The position numbers and the translations under genes were made by a program. A DNA stretch of 64,000 bases, taken from NCBI RefSeq assembly GCF_001039355.2, contig NW_019775525.1, positions 249,502 through 313,501 of the forward strand, written 5' to 3'. Positions within the stretch are counted from its first letter, which is position 1; each line of letters opens with the position of its first letter. The notes beneath the pieces were generated by a model. It searched no databases. It worked only from the letters and a program-made list of their open reading frames with translations, and had not been told where the DNA came from. This stretch comes from Lingula anatina. Its lineage: Eukaryota > Brachiopoda > Lingulata > Lingulida > Lingulidae. This document shows, in pieces, positions 1 to 12,982 of this stretch.

Positions 1-621
1 ATCATGCTTGGATTGAGTGATGAAGAGGCCCTGAAAATAATCCTCATGTTGAGACAGCTAGATTTAATTTAGCATATAACTCTCTATTGAATCTGACAAG
101 ATAGCAACATTTTCACAATCAATGTATCCCACCTGGACCATATCTGTATACACAACTTTACTTGAGTAGAAATCCTAGGTATTAATCCAAATCACAGCAC
201 CTTTTGAAGGTTATAAAAGGTTTAATTCCATTAGAAGAGCAAAAGGTCTGTTAATCAGTTTATTAAGGAAATGTGGCCTAAAGGAAGAGCAGAAGCACAC
301 ACATTACTGGTACATACTTCATACATGTGGGAGATTTCTATGCCAAGATGTGGATGGATGGGAGCATATTCTAACAATAGATTTCCACTTCACCTGAGAC
401 TTTTTTGGGTCGGCCCTGCTGATCTGCAACAGGGCACAGGTTCAGCACTCATCTTCTTGCCAATGCCTGTGCATTTTTCTCTGACAAGTACTTTAACAGA
501 CCCTCTTGCAAAATATCCCTTACTTTCTTTCAGAATAACGAAGATAAACCTTTCCATAAAAGGTTTCACAAATTGTGAAAAAAAGTTGTCTATGCTAAAG
601 AGGAAAGAATAAAGAATAACC

Positions 622-677
622 AAGCAGCCAATAAAATGCAGATTAAGGTAATGCTATAATAATTTTATTGGCTGCTT
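622..677. repeat. Perfect 16-bp inverted repeat (hairpin)
   Basis: The arms 622-637 (AAGCAGCCAATAAAAT) and 662-677 (its exact reverse complement) are separated by 24 bases. Each arm carries an AATAAA-like core. It could be the end of a small transposon or a transcribed hairpin; there is no further support for either. Confidence 0.5.
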
Positions 678-2473
678 TTTTATTACTTTTATTTTTCTTA
701 TTTTTTGTCTATTCATTTTCATTCCTTTTTTTAGAACGATTATTCACTTTATTTTTATATTTTATGCAATGCTTAACATATTTTTTGCTAGGGCATATTG
801 CTAAAAGCCAAAATGTTGTAACATAATTCAAATGTCAAATTGGGACAAAATAAGTTAAATATTTTTAGGTAAAAACAGCTCTCATATTCCAAAAAAATTC
901 TATACATAAGGGTGGTCTAAGCCACATTCAAGTTATGAGTGCTAGAGACTATTCAATCTTGAATCTATCATAATCATTATGTACACCGCTTCTGATCAGT
1001 TTTAGTAAAATGGCTTACACAGAGAAAGATTGCCTTGCAAAGAAATCACCAATCAGTAACAACTCACAGACTCAAGAGTGATTCAAAATCTTGAATTCTT
1101 CTACAAAATTTTCATTTCAACATCAACATGGAACTTGCATGTTGAGAACAGTCATCTAAATTTGCCAGTATTTGATTAAATCAGAAAAGGGTCAATCTTC
1201 TTACATTTTTTCCTTGCATTAAACCTTTGCCACTTTTTTGCAACCAATCCTGTTCAAGAGAAGACAGATGAGGTACATCTACAATTTTCACTACTTTGTC
1301 AAGTAGTATGTAGTGATTAAACAGTTTTATAAAGAAAAAAAATATGTTACAAAAGCTGAAAATACTGGGCTATAGTCCATGAAAATATTCTGTCAACAAG
1401 TAAACACATGATCATCTTATAACTACTTCCTGGCAAATCATTTAACTGGCTGCTTTTTATTCAGACAAAAAAAACTTTCAAAATCAAACAACTGCAACCA
1501 ACACATTTATCCATTGTTGAACTTGGCAGTGCAAGGCTTAACCTTTAGAAAATGTCTTGTAAAAAAAATAACAACAGCCATTCTAGCTTAAAGCCATACT
1601 ACATGTACCTGCACTTTTACCACAGAGTCAAGCATTCATCACCAGGCACGCAGTTATTTCACAAAGAATAATTATGATACAAAAAAATCACATTATCCAA
1701 ACCTGGATCAGAAAAACAAGTTCTCCTTTGCTTATGCATGCACTGTAAACATTAAAAAAATACCCTTCAAATCCATATTAATTCTAAGTGAAGACAGCCG
1801 GTTAATGCTGCAGTTTTCTCATCCCATCCTCTTGGCATTTCTTCCTTTTTTCTTTATCATAGTATACAATTGTTTAATATCACCACATGTACATAAGGAG
1901 AGAGAGATTATCTGGCTTTCTTTGGCAGACAGCTAGAAATAATGAACTGTCTTCACTCCCAGAACAATGTTCTTCAAAGGGAAGAAATTAGATTTGTAAT
2001 GAATGCCAGTTGGGTAAACTGTCATAACTGTTTGCCTTTTTTTTTAAACAAACTACCTCAAGAAGACTTACAAAAGGTAATACCAAAATGCATTACTGCA
2101 GTAATGTTAGATACCAAAGGTTGTTGTTTGGTAAGTTCATAATCCAGTTCTTACTGCCTGCCCTCATATGTTCAATGGTCAAAACAAACCTACATTCATG
2201 AAAAATACAAAAAAAGACAAAATTACAAATGAAAGCACCAAGTGTCACCACTAAATGTCACAAGCTACCTGTCAAGACCTGACAAATTGCCAATTTACTC
2301 ACATATGTATCACTATGGAAACTGAACATCAGCTAGAGGATATCTACAGATCTTCCAGACCTACATGTTCCATAAATGAAATTCCTGTAAAGGTCATGGG
2401 ATTACCATCCTTGGCAGATTGTCAGTTTTTTTGTAACTGTGTCAACACATTGGTCTTACTCATTCCATTTCTT

Positions 2474-2477
<4 letters not shown>

Positions 2478-2536
<59 letters not shown>
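2478..2536. repeat. (TA)n microsatellite
   Basis: Uninterrupted TA dinucleotide run of about 59 bases in noncoding DNA. Confidence 0.95.
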
Positions 2537-2540
<4 letters not shown>

Positions 2541-5500
2541 CATGCATGCAACTTCATTAAGCCTAAGCTCCAATTAGCTAGTGGCATTTTTAAAAAGGTA
2601 CAAAGTCTGCACCAGTTTCTTGGACTCTCTTGAGAAAAGAGAACTGGGTAGAAACCCCACTTGGATTTAATGCTAAGCAAATGGTTGAACCACAGAAGCA
2701 AAATATTCCCTATTTTCTCACACTCATGTAGAGGAACAAGACACTATTGAAAGACAGGAGCAGGAAAAGTTTCAATTCCCACCTGATTTTGACAACTAAG
2801 CCAAAAAGGGTCAAATAACATCAGAAAACATCTGACTCAATATGTTGAGAATTTCAATAAAAACATAGACCACATTCATCTATTTGACATTGCAAAAATT
2901 CTTTGTATGAAAATTCACGAATAAAGAAAAAGTTCTGCAATTACTATATGCATTTTTTTACCTTCTACACATTCTGCAGACAGTTTTTCTAATCCTCAAT
3001 TGATTAACAACTGAACAGAACAGCCTCTGGAGGATAGGAAGATGATACAAAGAATGACTCATAACTGTAGATGATAGACAAGGCCTCCCTATCAGTGGGG
3101 TGAAACTTGGGATGGAATTTTTCCAAAGACAGAATATGATGTGAAATTATGGCACAGTTTCAGGTGCATTTTCAAACTGCCTGGACATCCAGTGCTTTTC
3201 ATCACAGAGACATTTTCTTACTCAACATTTTCATCATATAGCTTTTTGGTCAAAACTATCTCAAATCTCTGTGCAAATCCCTTGTATCACTGCATTCAGA
3301 ACAAATACTAACAAATGGGAAAAAAGAAACGGGACATTTTGCAACTTCAATTAGTGCTTTTCATGAAAACAGGATTCCGTCAAATGAAAGATGCATCTTT
3401 CAATTCATGCGAATGTATTCACATATCTTTCATTTGGTGGTATTGCATGGTTTGATAATTTAAAATATGATACAAATTTTTCATAAAAATTGCATTCATG
3501 ATTCTGTAAATGTGTTACCAGGTATATATGCTGTTCAAAGAGATAAATGAACAAACTATTAGGTTAACAAGGCTCAAGAATAAAGTCTTACCTAAATTCT
3601 GCTTGCACCAAATCTCTACACTTCACAGTAGGGCTCTCTTGGTAATTTCTTACCTTACTGCATGACCAGGTAAAGCACAGGTGCAACTTACCATGTGGCA
3701 TACTATTTTATCATACAGAGAAACACAAGTGTTTGCAGCTTACAACTGTGAGCTGTTCTGTTGTATTTTTTAAACAGATCGTCCCAGAATAGAAGGTTCC
3801 TTGCTGATATATTGACTGGTATCGTACTGAGATGTATGCAGTAATGCTGGGTCCTTTTATATCCATGTTACATATCTGATCTAGATATCTGAGCTATTTA
3901 TGTAGAACTGCTCTCTCTTCAATAATCCTCAGTGTTGTCCCTTATAAAAGGCATGTGTAGAAAAATTTGGAGAAAAATGGCGACTGGGATCAGTTTTAAA
4001 ATTTAGTTTTGTCCATGAAATGGCTGGTTACTCTGTGGACAGTTGGTAAGACTTATCTTAACCATCTCTATGCACTTGACTCCTTACACTATTATAATTT
4101 TATCGCTTCATCATTCTATTGTTGTATCACCTCATTTGGAGTCTAATGTGTTCTTGATTCTTTCAGTTTCTAATAATGATATTAATCTATCAATTATGTA
4201 AACGAGGAATAAAAGTTTACAAACATATTATGCAAATGCTGTACACCAAAAACACTTTAAAAAGTAGTATGGGACATAGCATTTTATCTATGTCCTCTAA
4301 ATCTGCCTGCTTCTCTATTTCTTCTGCCACTGGCACACCTGCAGTCTGTCTACACACAGGTAACCTTATATCACAGCAAACAAAAAGCTCCCAATCCTAT
4401 ACCTATTCATCAATAACTAAACTGATCTATTGGAAATGGATATAGTAAACTCAAATGCAATAGTAAGATTTGTAATAACCCATTAATTTCTCAACACATA
4501 TCTGTCTAAAGTATTTAAAAAATAAATGTTTTCTAACAAGGTTTTGTTTCGGCTTGCAGAAAGCTATTAACGATTTTTTAAAATATGCAGAGGCGGACAG
4601 ATTTGCACAATTCTCAGACCATCAAAGTAAATGGACTATGTATTTTTTTCCTCACATTTCACCTTCACATCTTGCTATTTGAAAACAAATCTAACTTTAA
4701 ATCAGTTAAATTGACATAGGTTCAGCAGCACAACTAAATATGATTAACAGAGACTTATATTCAATGTTTTCTGCACAACATTCTGTTCTATAACTATTGA
4801 AAGAGTACAACTTACTTTCCTCACCTTGAACTGACTCAGGCCTCAACAGAGTGTCTGTAATAGGATTAAACCACAGTTTTTCATCTTATGTGGCTGTCCA
4901 AGATGCATCCTCCACACCTGTGTGCCAGATCTATGAAGACCTGCAATCCCTTAATCAATTCACTCACACCAAGCTGCTGTGAAAGAGCAACAACGCTCAA
5001 ATCAAAACAATGGTGCGCCACTTTCTCAGAACCCTGCTTACCCTAAAAACTCAAAGGTCAGCTTAAAACTTAGAACAAACCATCAGAATGACCCTTTGCA
5101 ATTTTTGTCCTTCATTGAAATCTACTTCTGAAGCATAATAATTGTACAGCCACATTGAAACCATACAACATATAACAAAAAATAAAATAGATTTCTTCTC
5201 AGTTTCCACCCTCACATGTAGCTTGCCACATTTGTAATCTTATGCTTTAGCTCTCTCAATCTTGCCAACACACAAAATTAGTTTTCCTTCAATGGCGAAC
5301 CTATTTCACAAGATCTCAGCCTACAGAACTTTTTTATTCTGGTTAAATTGCCAAGCAATCATATCACACCCTGATATGAGAGATGATTATTTATGAATGC
5401 CCTTTTTAAATTCCCATTTCCCACCTGGGGTGAGAGAAAAAATACTGTTTCTTTGTGTGAAGTGAGTGTACATTTAAGTATTTTCCCCTTTCTTTCTCAC

Positions 5501-6911
5501 GGTGGAATTTTTCAGTTGATATTAGAACGGGATAATTGAAACTATTAACTTGCATGGTATCCACATTTTTTCTTCCACTATGAAAAGTTTATAAATTCCT
5601 CAACTGAAACTGTTAACATCATGACAGCATGGAGTTGCTTTTCTAATACTCCTAATTATTCAGTAAGCTTCAGAGGGGGATATGGGAAATAGTTGGTATC
5701 ATGCCACATGAACAGGACCTGATTTTATTTGATAAAGTGAATGAGATATGACAAACTGTTCACAATGTTATTCATCTCAGAAGTGGAAAGTTAATCTTAA
5801 CTCGATTTGCACACTTCATTATATATCAAAACAGCAACACGCATCATTTTCACAATTCTTTCAAGGAGTGGCATTTTATTAAAAAATAGTAGTCACTGGT
5901 CTGTGAATTGAAGACATGAGCCATATGCTAACTTGTTCAGTTCTTGCAGATGAATTATTTCCCATCTTCAGACAATAAAAGCTTCATCTGCCTTTTGAAC
6001 AAAGACACTGTCATTCATTGTTCAATTTGATAATTTCTGAGACAGGGCACAAGTAATTGGCCATTAAACTTGGAAAGTAATACTAGAGGGAAAACAAAAT
6101 CTAATTAACTTTTCGTGCAAGTATCTCAAAGCAGCTGATAAGGCAAAAGCTTACAGAACTGAAATTGATTTTCCCCTAATTACTATTGTTACTGCGCCAA
6201 GGTGGAGTTAGTTTCAGAAATTCAATCCTTCTTTGTATTTTACAGTTCTGGTGGTAGTTTTCCTCACTTCTCACTTGTGTAAATACTGCAGTGTTGTGTA
6301 ACTATTTCACACAACAAAGCACATTATACAGTAACTGAGAAGGGATGAAGTTGCTGCCAGACAAGCATTAGGCTTACATCAAATACATATCAGCTTGTGA
6401 ACTATAATGTTCAATTTAACTAATCCACAAATCAATTTTAACTCATTTCAAACATATGTAAATTGTAAGTCAATTAATTTTTTATCCCCCAGTTATATAT
6501 ATCTGATCACAAAAACATTCAGCACTGCCCCAATTTTGGCTATTTGACCAAAGACCAAAATCATGTTTACTTGTATGTGGGTCTTGGTAGGTTTTCTTTT
6601 CAGTTACAAATTTTTTTTCTGTTTACAAAAATGTCTTACTATAACCTACGTACATGCACTTATTTTTTAACACCTTACAGATATAATTGTTCGTATTTTT
6701 AATTTTACAACATGAATTTCATTGTTACACTACTTCTGTGTTTACAAAATTTAAAGCAATACTGGTATACACTCAGCAAAGCTGAATAATGATTTAATTT
6801 CTTATATATGAAATATGATGTACCTTGATCATTACTTGTTTCCTTTTATGTCTCTGTACAGAGTGTAACAGTTGACTACGTTAAATACAAGGATTATTCT
6901 CTATAGGCTAC

Positions 6912-7239
6912 AGGCCTATCCAACTACCAGACTTGGCACAGAATGATCCTAAAATCACCGGATGATCCAGAATTTACCAGTAGATCGGACCTCACTCCCC
7001 TTTTTCAAGGTGTGTGTCAGTACACGCTTCGAAGTATCAGACGTGACACCGCTCTTGCCTAGTACGTGATGATTCTCTGCGGGGTTGGAAAGTAGCTAGT
7101 GCATCTCATCTCAAAATTTGTTCCGGGGTACGATACTGCAAAATGCGTACTGACGCATACCTTGAAAACGGCTAGTGTGATCTGACTTACCAGTAAATTT
7201 GGGATCATTTGGTGCTGAGTCTGGTAGTTGGATAGGCCT
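6912..7239. mobile_element. Fold-back (MITE-like) element
   Basis: Both ends read inward as AGGCCTATCCAACTACCAG. The similarity between the arms continues well inside, through 'ATGATCC', 'TTTACYRGTA', 'TTTTCAAGGTRTG' and 'GTCAGTACRC' blocks, so almost the whole 328 bp is an imperfect palindrome. There is no coding capacity. This fits a non-autonomous DNA transposon. I could not define a clean target-site duplication, so the superfamily is open. Confidence 0.7.
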
Positions 7240-9656
7240 AGACTAGGGCAATCTAGATTTCATTAATTTAGTGGACCTACACATTAAAGATAAAACTGAT
7301 ATATATATTAGTACTTGGAAGAATCAGGTGTTACTGTATGTGGATTGCATTAACAGATCAAAGCATTCTACAGACTACCATCTGCTTATGGTTTCGTTTT
7401 GCTTCATTGTTTGTTAAACAAGGGAAGCCATCAATAGTTCAACAGAAATCCTACCGATGATTATGTGTACTTCTGATGCTTCTGGATATTCTTTTTCTTG
7501 TCATAATCTCAAATAATGCAAGCTTTGGAAATTATTATCCTATGCTTTTCTAGTCTATGTGCACATACCATATGGATAGTATTTGGAAACAAACACTGAT
7601 CAGGAGCTCTCTTTCTCTCTCTCACAAAAGACATATGTCTGGTTTAGTATGCCAAACAATCAATGGAGACAGCCAACCAATACTCCCCTCCTGTTCTTAG
7701 GGTAATCTCATTATTGAAACATGCTGGCTGACAAAAATATTAAATATAAAATTTTCTTTCTCATCCTGATTGTCTAATTAATATTTTTCCTCGCCTGTAT
7801 TTGACCCCTGAACTTATTCAGCTGTCTTCATTTAAATTCTTTCTGAGAGCATTTTACAGTTAGAGCTAATGCCGAATGGGTTCAATCTTATGTATCACTC
7901 ATATTCCTTCTCAACTAAGACATCCAGTTATTTCAGGGAAAACAAAGTGTTTCATCTTAAACCCCACCCCCAATAATGAAATTTCTTTAAAATAAATAAC
8001 AACACTAGTAAAATTTTACAAGTACGCAAAAGAGCAGGTCGGTTTTAATTTATCAATTTCAATCATAAATCCCAGAAGAAACATATCTGGTGTCAGGATA
8101 TTTTAATAATAATAATAATAAGTTTATTGAGCACTAAATTATATGAATACATTTGCAGGCTCTCTAGACAACATTATTTACACAATATTTTAGAGCTCAG
8201 CCTCAGTGACAGAGTAAGAAAAGTGTGTGCAAGATGATATTAATCCTCAAATAATTGTCCATTACAGGAATAACTGTGCTCTGTGTACCATAACATAAGC
8301 CTTTGACAGCAATAACACCTTCAAAGTCATAAAGTTGGAAGTAGGTCAACCGATCGATATTAACTTAGTTTTACTTTTAATGGGGTCAAACATCGACTTT
8401 CACCTGTTGATGTAATACGAACCTTGTCTGAAACGTTTACCTTTGCAGTATAATCCTTTCTTATCATTGCAGAAAATACAAAGTCCTCGCAATATACTTT
8501 TAGGCTTAAAAATTAATTAATACTATTCTTAAATTTGTTTAAAGTTGTCGACTTTGGCTTCCCTGGGGATTCAAGTCTCAGTACTTTCAAATCTCCAAAC
8601 ACAAGAGAGTGGCGGTCTCGGTTGAAATCACGGCCTGTGACTAAATGTGGCTTAGTGCGACAGGTGCGCTATGTGCGGTTGCGATAGCTCAAATGAGAAA
8701 TGGAGAAACTGTCGGGAACAGCTATGCATGACTTAAACCCTAAATTCTTCAATACACTAATGTAAATGTAACAGTAACTTTCAGAAGAGGGTAATTGTAA
8801 AAGGCCTGATGTCGGTTTGTATTATGAATAAATGGGTTTAAAAAGTAGGCCTACTGGTAGTCCTGCAAACTCCACAAATGACCTGTTTCAGCAGGCCAAG
8901 ATAGTTCAAGAAAAGTTACTTCCAGATAATAATATAATTAAATGATAGTATCTTTAGAATGTGGGCCAACATAGCCTCCGGAAGATAACTGAACTTTTAG
9001 CAGTCTATGCCTAGATGGGTGGTTGAAATATTGAGATTACGTGGCTATCCTGCAAAAAAGGTTTCGTAAGGGCAAAGCTTTCGTCTGTAAACCTGCAGTA
9101 AAGATACCAACTTCACAAACATGCAACTACGTTTCAATAAAATACCAAATGAAAAAACAAACCCAGTTGCTGTTCACCTTCAAAATGGTGCAATGCTTTT
9201 GTCAGCCCTCTGTATAAGAATACTATAAGCATTTCAAATATACAGAATTTTGGCGCAAACGAGTTTAAGGATCAAAATCTTAAAGTCATGAACGCGATTA
9301 AGAGATATATATCTTTGGTTTGAAGACCTAAAGTTTACAATATCTACATGTGACTTACGAATCATGCAAATATTAAGAATATTTTAGCGTATCTGACATT
9401 CAACCATATATTCTATTTAAACTATGTACGCGACTTTCTCGCGTTAAATGGCTCTTATCTAAAATGAAATGTTCAGTTCGTCTAGTTCTATCTACTTCTT
9501 CTGCTTAAGTAACCTAATGTTGTAACTGCTTAAAACCGGAAAACTTAAGTCCTTCACTAGCAGATCCAGGATACCAGAAAGTGAAGTGTGTATAGCCAAT
9601 TGATCCTCGCTACCCATCAGTTTGGAATTTTCATGAATAATTTGACAAAAGTCAGT

Positions 9657-11893
9657 TTACAGTAAAGTTTCGTCCATAACAAAGTCTTGTTTTGACCATA
9701 AGGCGAGTTTAAGTTTCTTCCAGAAGATGGCACGTTCTCGCAGACGATCTTCTTGTGGCCAATACAAAACGCATGAATGGCGCATCATGGTGTTCATCGG
9801 TTCTGACATCTTTGATTTCTTGATCATATCAAAGCAAATAAATACGACCGAATCAATAGAGCGCTCAAATAATTTAGTTTTTGCAAGATTGACTTCTAGG
9901 TCGCAATATTCGCTTGCTAGAAAACTTTCCGTGACAACAAAAATGATTTTCTTGCTTTTTTCAACGTTCTCTTCTATATTTTCAACAATGAATTTCCCAG
10001 CAAGAAAATCGCGCTCATGTACACATAAATGAAAGTTGAAATACTGATCCTCTTCGACTTTTGCAATAAGGGCATCCTTTACCCAAGCTATGTCGTGAGG
10101 ACAGTAAGATACGAAGGCATCAAACTCTTTTCCTCTCCTGACATGTTTGCGGGGAAATCTTCGCGCACGACGCACAGCGATGGCAAACTTTATATCCCAA
10201 CGTAAGACGTAGATCACAAGAGCGATAGTAACGACACAAAAAAGACTTCCACTTGAAGAAGCAAGCAAAATAACTAAGTTATTGTCACAATCAAGCCATG
10301 AAGGGCGGTACTCCTGTATTCTTTTATTGGTCGTGGATGCCGGGACAAAGCAGTAATCATGTCTCCCTTTAACTGTGATATGCTTGTGGTTGTCCAACCA
10401 TTTTTGTAGAGGTCGTATCTGACAATCACAAATCAATTTGTTAGTGGAAATGTCAATTGTAGTAAGTGAATCGAGCCCTTCAAATAAACCTTCTTGAAAT
10501 CTACCGATGAAATTGTTGCCAAGGTTTAAAACTTTTAATTTCCGGAGGTTTCGGAAAATATTGCGCGGGAGAAATTTAAGTTTGTTGTTTGATAGTGAAA
10601 GGTATTGTAAATCCGGCATCGAAGCAAACATACCGGGGGATAGTTTGTCGATCGTTTTAGACATAAACAGTTCTTTTAAACTTGTCAAAGATTTGAACAT
10701 AGTCATTACTAAATCTGAAGGCGATCGATATAAATCATTATAGCTTAAATCGAGCTTTTCCAAAGACGGGACTTCTTCAAATATGGTCGAAGACGTAAGT
10801 TCCAGATGATGGTCGAGATACTGTTGCAGGTAGCCTTTGTTACCTCGGAATTCAAGTGTAAGTAACGATGGTAAATTGTGCAGCTGTAGTTGATGAAATT
10901 TAAAGTTTTTTGGGGATTCGTTTATAAAATTCAATTCTAATGTTCTCAGTGCAGTCAGACTCTCAAAAACAAACACCAGGTTCAGGTTATTGTGCGAAAG
11001 CTTTATGGTTGAAATTTTGGTATGGTTTGCTATCACGTATCTTTCAATAGTGCCATTGGGGAGACTGTTCTTAAATTTGTTTCCGCTGACATCAATAAAG
11101 GATAGACGAGGACAAAAGTCCAAGACGTTTTGAACTAAGACTGTTTCTAAGTTGTTGCGCTCCAAATGCAATGACCGAAGCCACTTTAAAGGCGCAAACG
11201 CATTTGCAGGAATGGTATCTATAGCACAATTGTCCAAAAACAAAGAATGCAAGGTGGAGACATGCTGGAATGCGTCTTCTGGTATTCTTCCGAAGTTGTT
11301 TCCACCAAGCTTGAGAAGTCTGAGAGAAGAATTTTTCAAATTTACGAAGTCATCTTCTTTTAGTTGATACGTTTTCCAGCCGATGTGCTCCAGGACGAGG
11401 TTAGCAACTTTGGTTGACCGGAGCGCCAAAGATAGATTATAAGCCGCATTACATGAAGGCCAACTTTGGACGTTGATGTCCTCCAGACTTTCATTTGTTT
11501 CCTGGGCATTATTTTGACAAAGAGGGTTTTCTGAAACATCTAATTTAACGATATTTTTTAAATCAACGAATGTGTCTTGTGCAATATTTGCAATACGATT
11601 TCGACGCAGATTAATTGTTAGGTGTTTCACATTCCTCAATGGGGTCAAGTCCTTTCTGTCGAGCTTGCGGAGTTTGTTGTCTAACAGATGTAGTTTAAAT
11701 GTAGGTGCCTTTGTTTGGAATGTAGCATTCACATTTACTGATTGAATAAGATTTTCGGATAAGTTCAGATCTTTTAAATTTACCAAACTGATAAGGCCCA
11801 CAGGAATGAACCTTAAGTGATTGAGGGAAATAAGAAGCGTAGACAAAAGTTGATTGGTTTGAAATATATCATCCGGTAAAATTTCAATGCCTG
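9657..11893 (-). CDS. TLR 3' portion: LRRs, LRRCT, transmembrane helix, TIR domain
   Basis: This open stretch (stop TAA at 9657-9659) encodes the central and C-terminal ectodomain, the membrane span and the TIR domain. The frame is open right up to the insertion junction at 11893, so there is no decay beyond the insertion itself. TIR features visible: FDAFVSY, the LCVHERDFLAGKFI box 2 and the C-terminal FW box. By family knowledge the TIR domain recruits adaptors such as MyD88 after ligand binding. No internal ATG looks like a native start, so expression of this part alone is unlikely to give a receptor. Confidence 0.9.
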
Positions 11894-12063
11894 TGTGACG
11901 ACGTTACTGACTTTGTCTTGGTGGCGCGAGGTAATAACTAAACAATTCCATGTTTTCCCATATTCTTTATTATCGCTTTCTAATTACGCTATCTACAGTT
12001 TATTCCTCATCGTTCAACCTCTTACATCGTTCTCTCCGTCTACATTACATTCTTCGCTTAAGT
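11894..12063 (-). repeat. Long terminal repeat, copy cut at an N
   Basis: Matches 12725-12894 base for base by eye, then ends at the single N at 12064. The remaining 88 bp of the LTR are absent. Confidence 0.88.
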
Positions 12064-12064
12064 N

Positions 12065-12679
12065 TGCGAGTCTGTCATCCGCGCTTTTATTAAGCAGAGA
12101 AAAACGGTGTCGCATATCCGCGATGTAAACCTCGATGGATTCGTTTTCTGCTTGTTTTCTTTCTCCGAGTTCGTGTTCTCTAGTCCATTTTGACGTTTGT
12201 CTGTCGAAATTGTTTTGAAATTCAATTTTAAGAACATCGTAACTCGATTTTCTTGCGTCAGACAATTCGGATAGCCATATTTCAGCAGGGCCTTTCATGT
12301 ACAGCATAAAGGCATTCAATTTCCGATCTGGGGAATATTTATTCAAATTGCAGAAATTTTCGAACCTCGTAAGCCATAACCGCGCGTTTTCTGTTGAAAA
12401 GCCAAAGAATGTATCAATATTTGGACCGGCAGAAACGGAAGTTGGTTTTTCGTTAAATACTGTAAGTTGCCTCTGAACTGCGTGTAAAAGAGGGTCACCC
12501 TTACCCATAACATCTAATTTCATATGAATATCTTCTAGCTGGTCTCGAATATCTAAAAAATCAAAAGGTTCTTCCTTACCTTTCATTTCCTTTGTTTGTC
12601 CCGTCGCCATCTTCTTTTCGGATAGAATACGTTCGCGTCTGTATGTCTGTCTGGTGACTGGTCCTTCTCTATCTGACAT
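12065..12679 (-). pseudogene. Truncated gag of the LTR retrotransposon
   Basis: The frame starts at ATG 12679-12677, about 45 bp inside the LTR, and is open until the N at 12064 (about 205 codons). The middle of the protein has the Retrotrans_gag pattern: WLTRFENFC, then a hydrophobic LYMKGPAEIWLSEL block, then a coiled segment with ERKQAENESIEVYIADMRHRF. The zinc knuckle and all of pol are missing. A Ty3/Gypsy lineage is likely from the gag pattern, but the clade cannot be set without pol. Confidence 0.85.
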
Positions 12680-12724
12680 TATTCATATCGAAAGTCTCTT
12701 TATCTTTTTGCATCCTCCACCATA

Positions 12725-12982
12725 TGTGACGACGTTACTGACTTTGTCTTGGTGGCGCGAGGTAATAACTAAACAATTCCATGTTTTCCCATATTCTTTA
12801 TTATCGCTTTCTAATTACGCTATCTACAGTTTATTCCTCATCGTTCAACCTCTTACATCGTTCTCTCCGTCTACATTACATTCTTCGCTTAAGTACAATA
12901 AGGTCGTGTCAATCAACTAAAGTAACACTACAAAACACTCCCCGCTCTTATTCGCTGCATGCTGTCACTTACTAACATTACA
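12725..12982 (-). repeat. Long terminal repeat, complete copy
   Basis: 258 bp with TGTGACGACG and TACA at its ends on the plus strand. Its first 170 bp are repeated without visible difference at 11894-12063. Confidence 0.9.

Larger units (their letters stand above)
1..9656. other. Gene-empty AT-rich region
   Basis: No exon with convincing coding content or splice sites was found on either strand. The open frames here are short, low in complexity and unrelated to any family I recognise. The stretch holds a (TA)n microsatellite near 2.5 kb, a short (TAA)n run near 8.1 kb, a 16-bp hairpin at 622-677 and a fold-back element at 6912-7239. The part just below 9657 should contain the 3' UTR of the minus-strand TLR gene, but I could not fix a poly(A) site. 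Confidence 0.6.
11894..12982 (-). mobile_element. Ty3/Gypsy-type LTR retrotransposon, internally truncated, inserted in the TLR
   Basis: The element lies in the same orientation as the TLR. The complete LTR is 12725-12982 (258 bp, TG...CA ends on the plus strand). A second copy of its first 170 bp lies at 11894-12063, identical by eye, and stops at the single N at 12064. CCTG flanks both sides (11890-11893 and 12983-12986), a 4-bp target duplication. Two bases inside the complete LTR, 12711-12722 read on the minus strand starts TGGTGGAGGATG, a plausible primer-binding site complementary to a tRNA 3' end in CCA. Only the start of gag is present; no protease, reverse transcriptase or integrase. 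The N junction suggests that the rest of the element was lost in assembly rather than in the genome. Near-identical LTRs imply recent insertion. Confidence 0.9.

Noticed and set aside
271-623. Overlapping frames on both strands at 0.3-0.6 kb
   Set aside because: Mixed composition without domain or splice context; likely chance frames.
11895-12128. Plus-strand frames repeated at 11895 and 12654
   Set aside because: They are antisense translations of the LTR copies.
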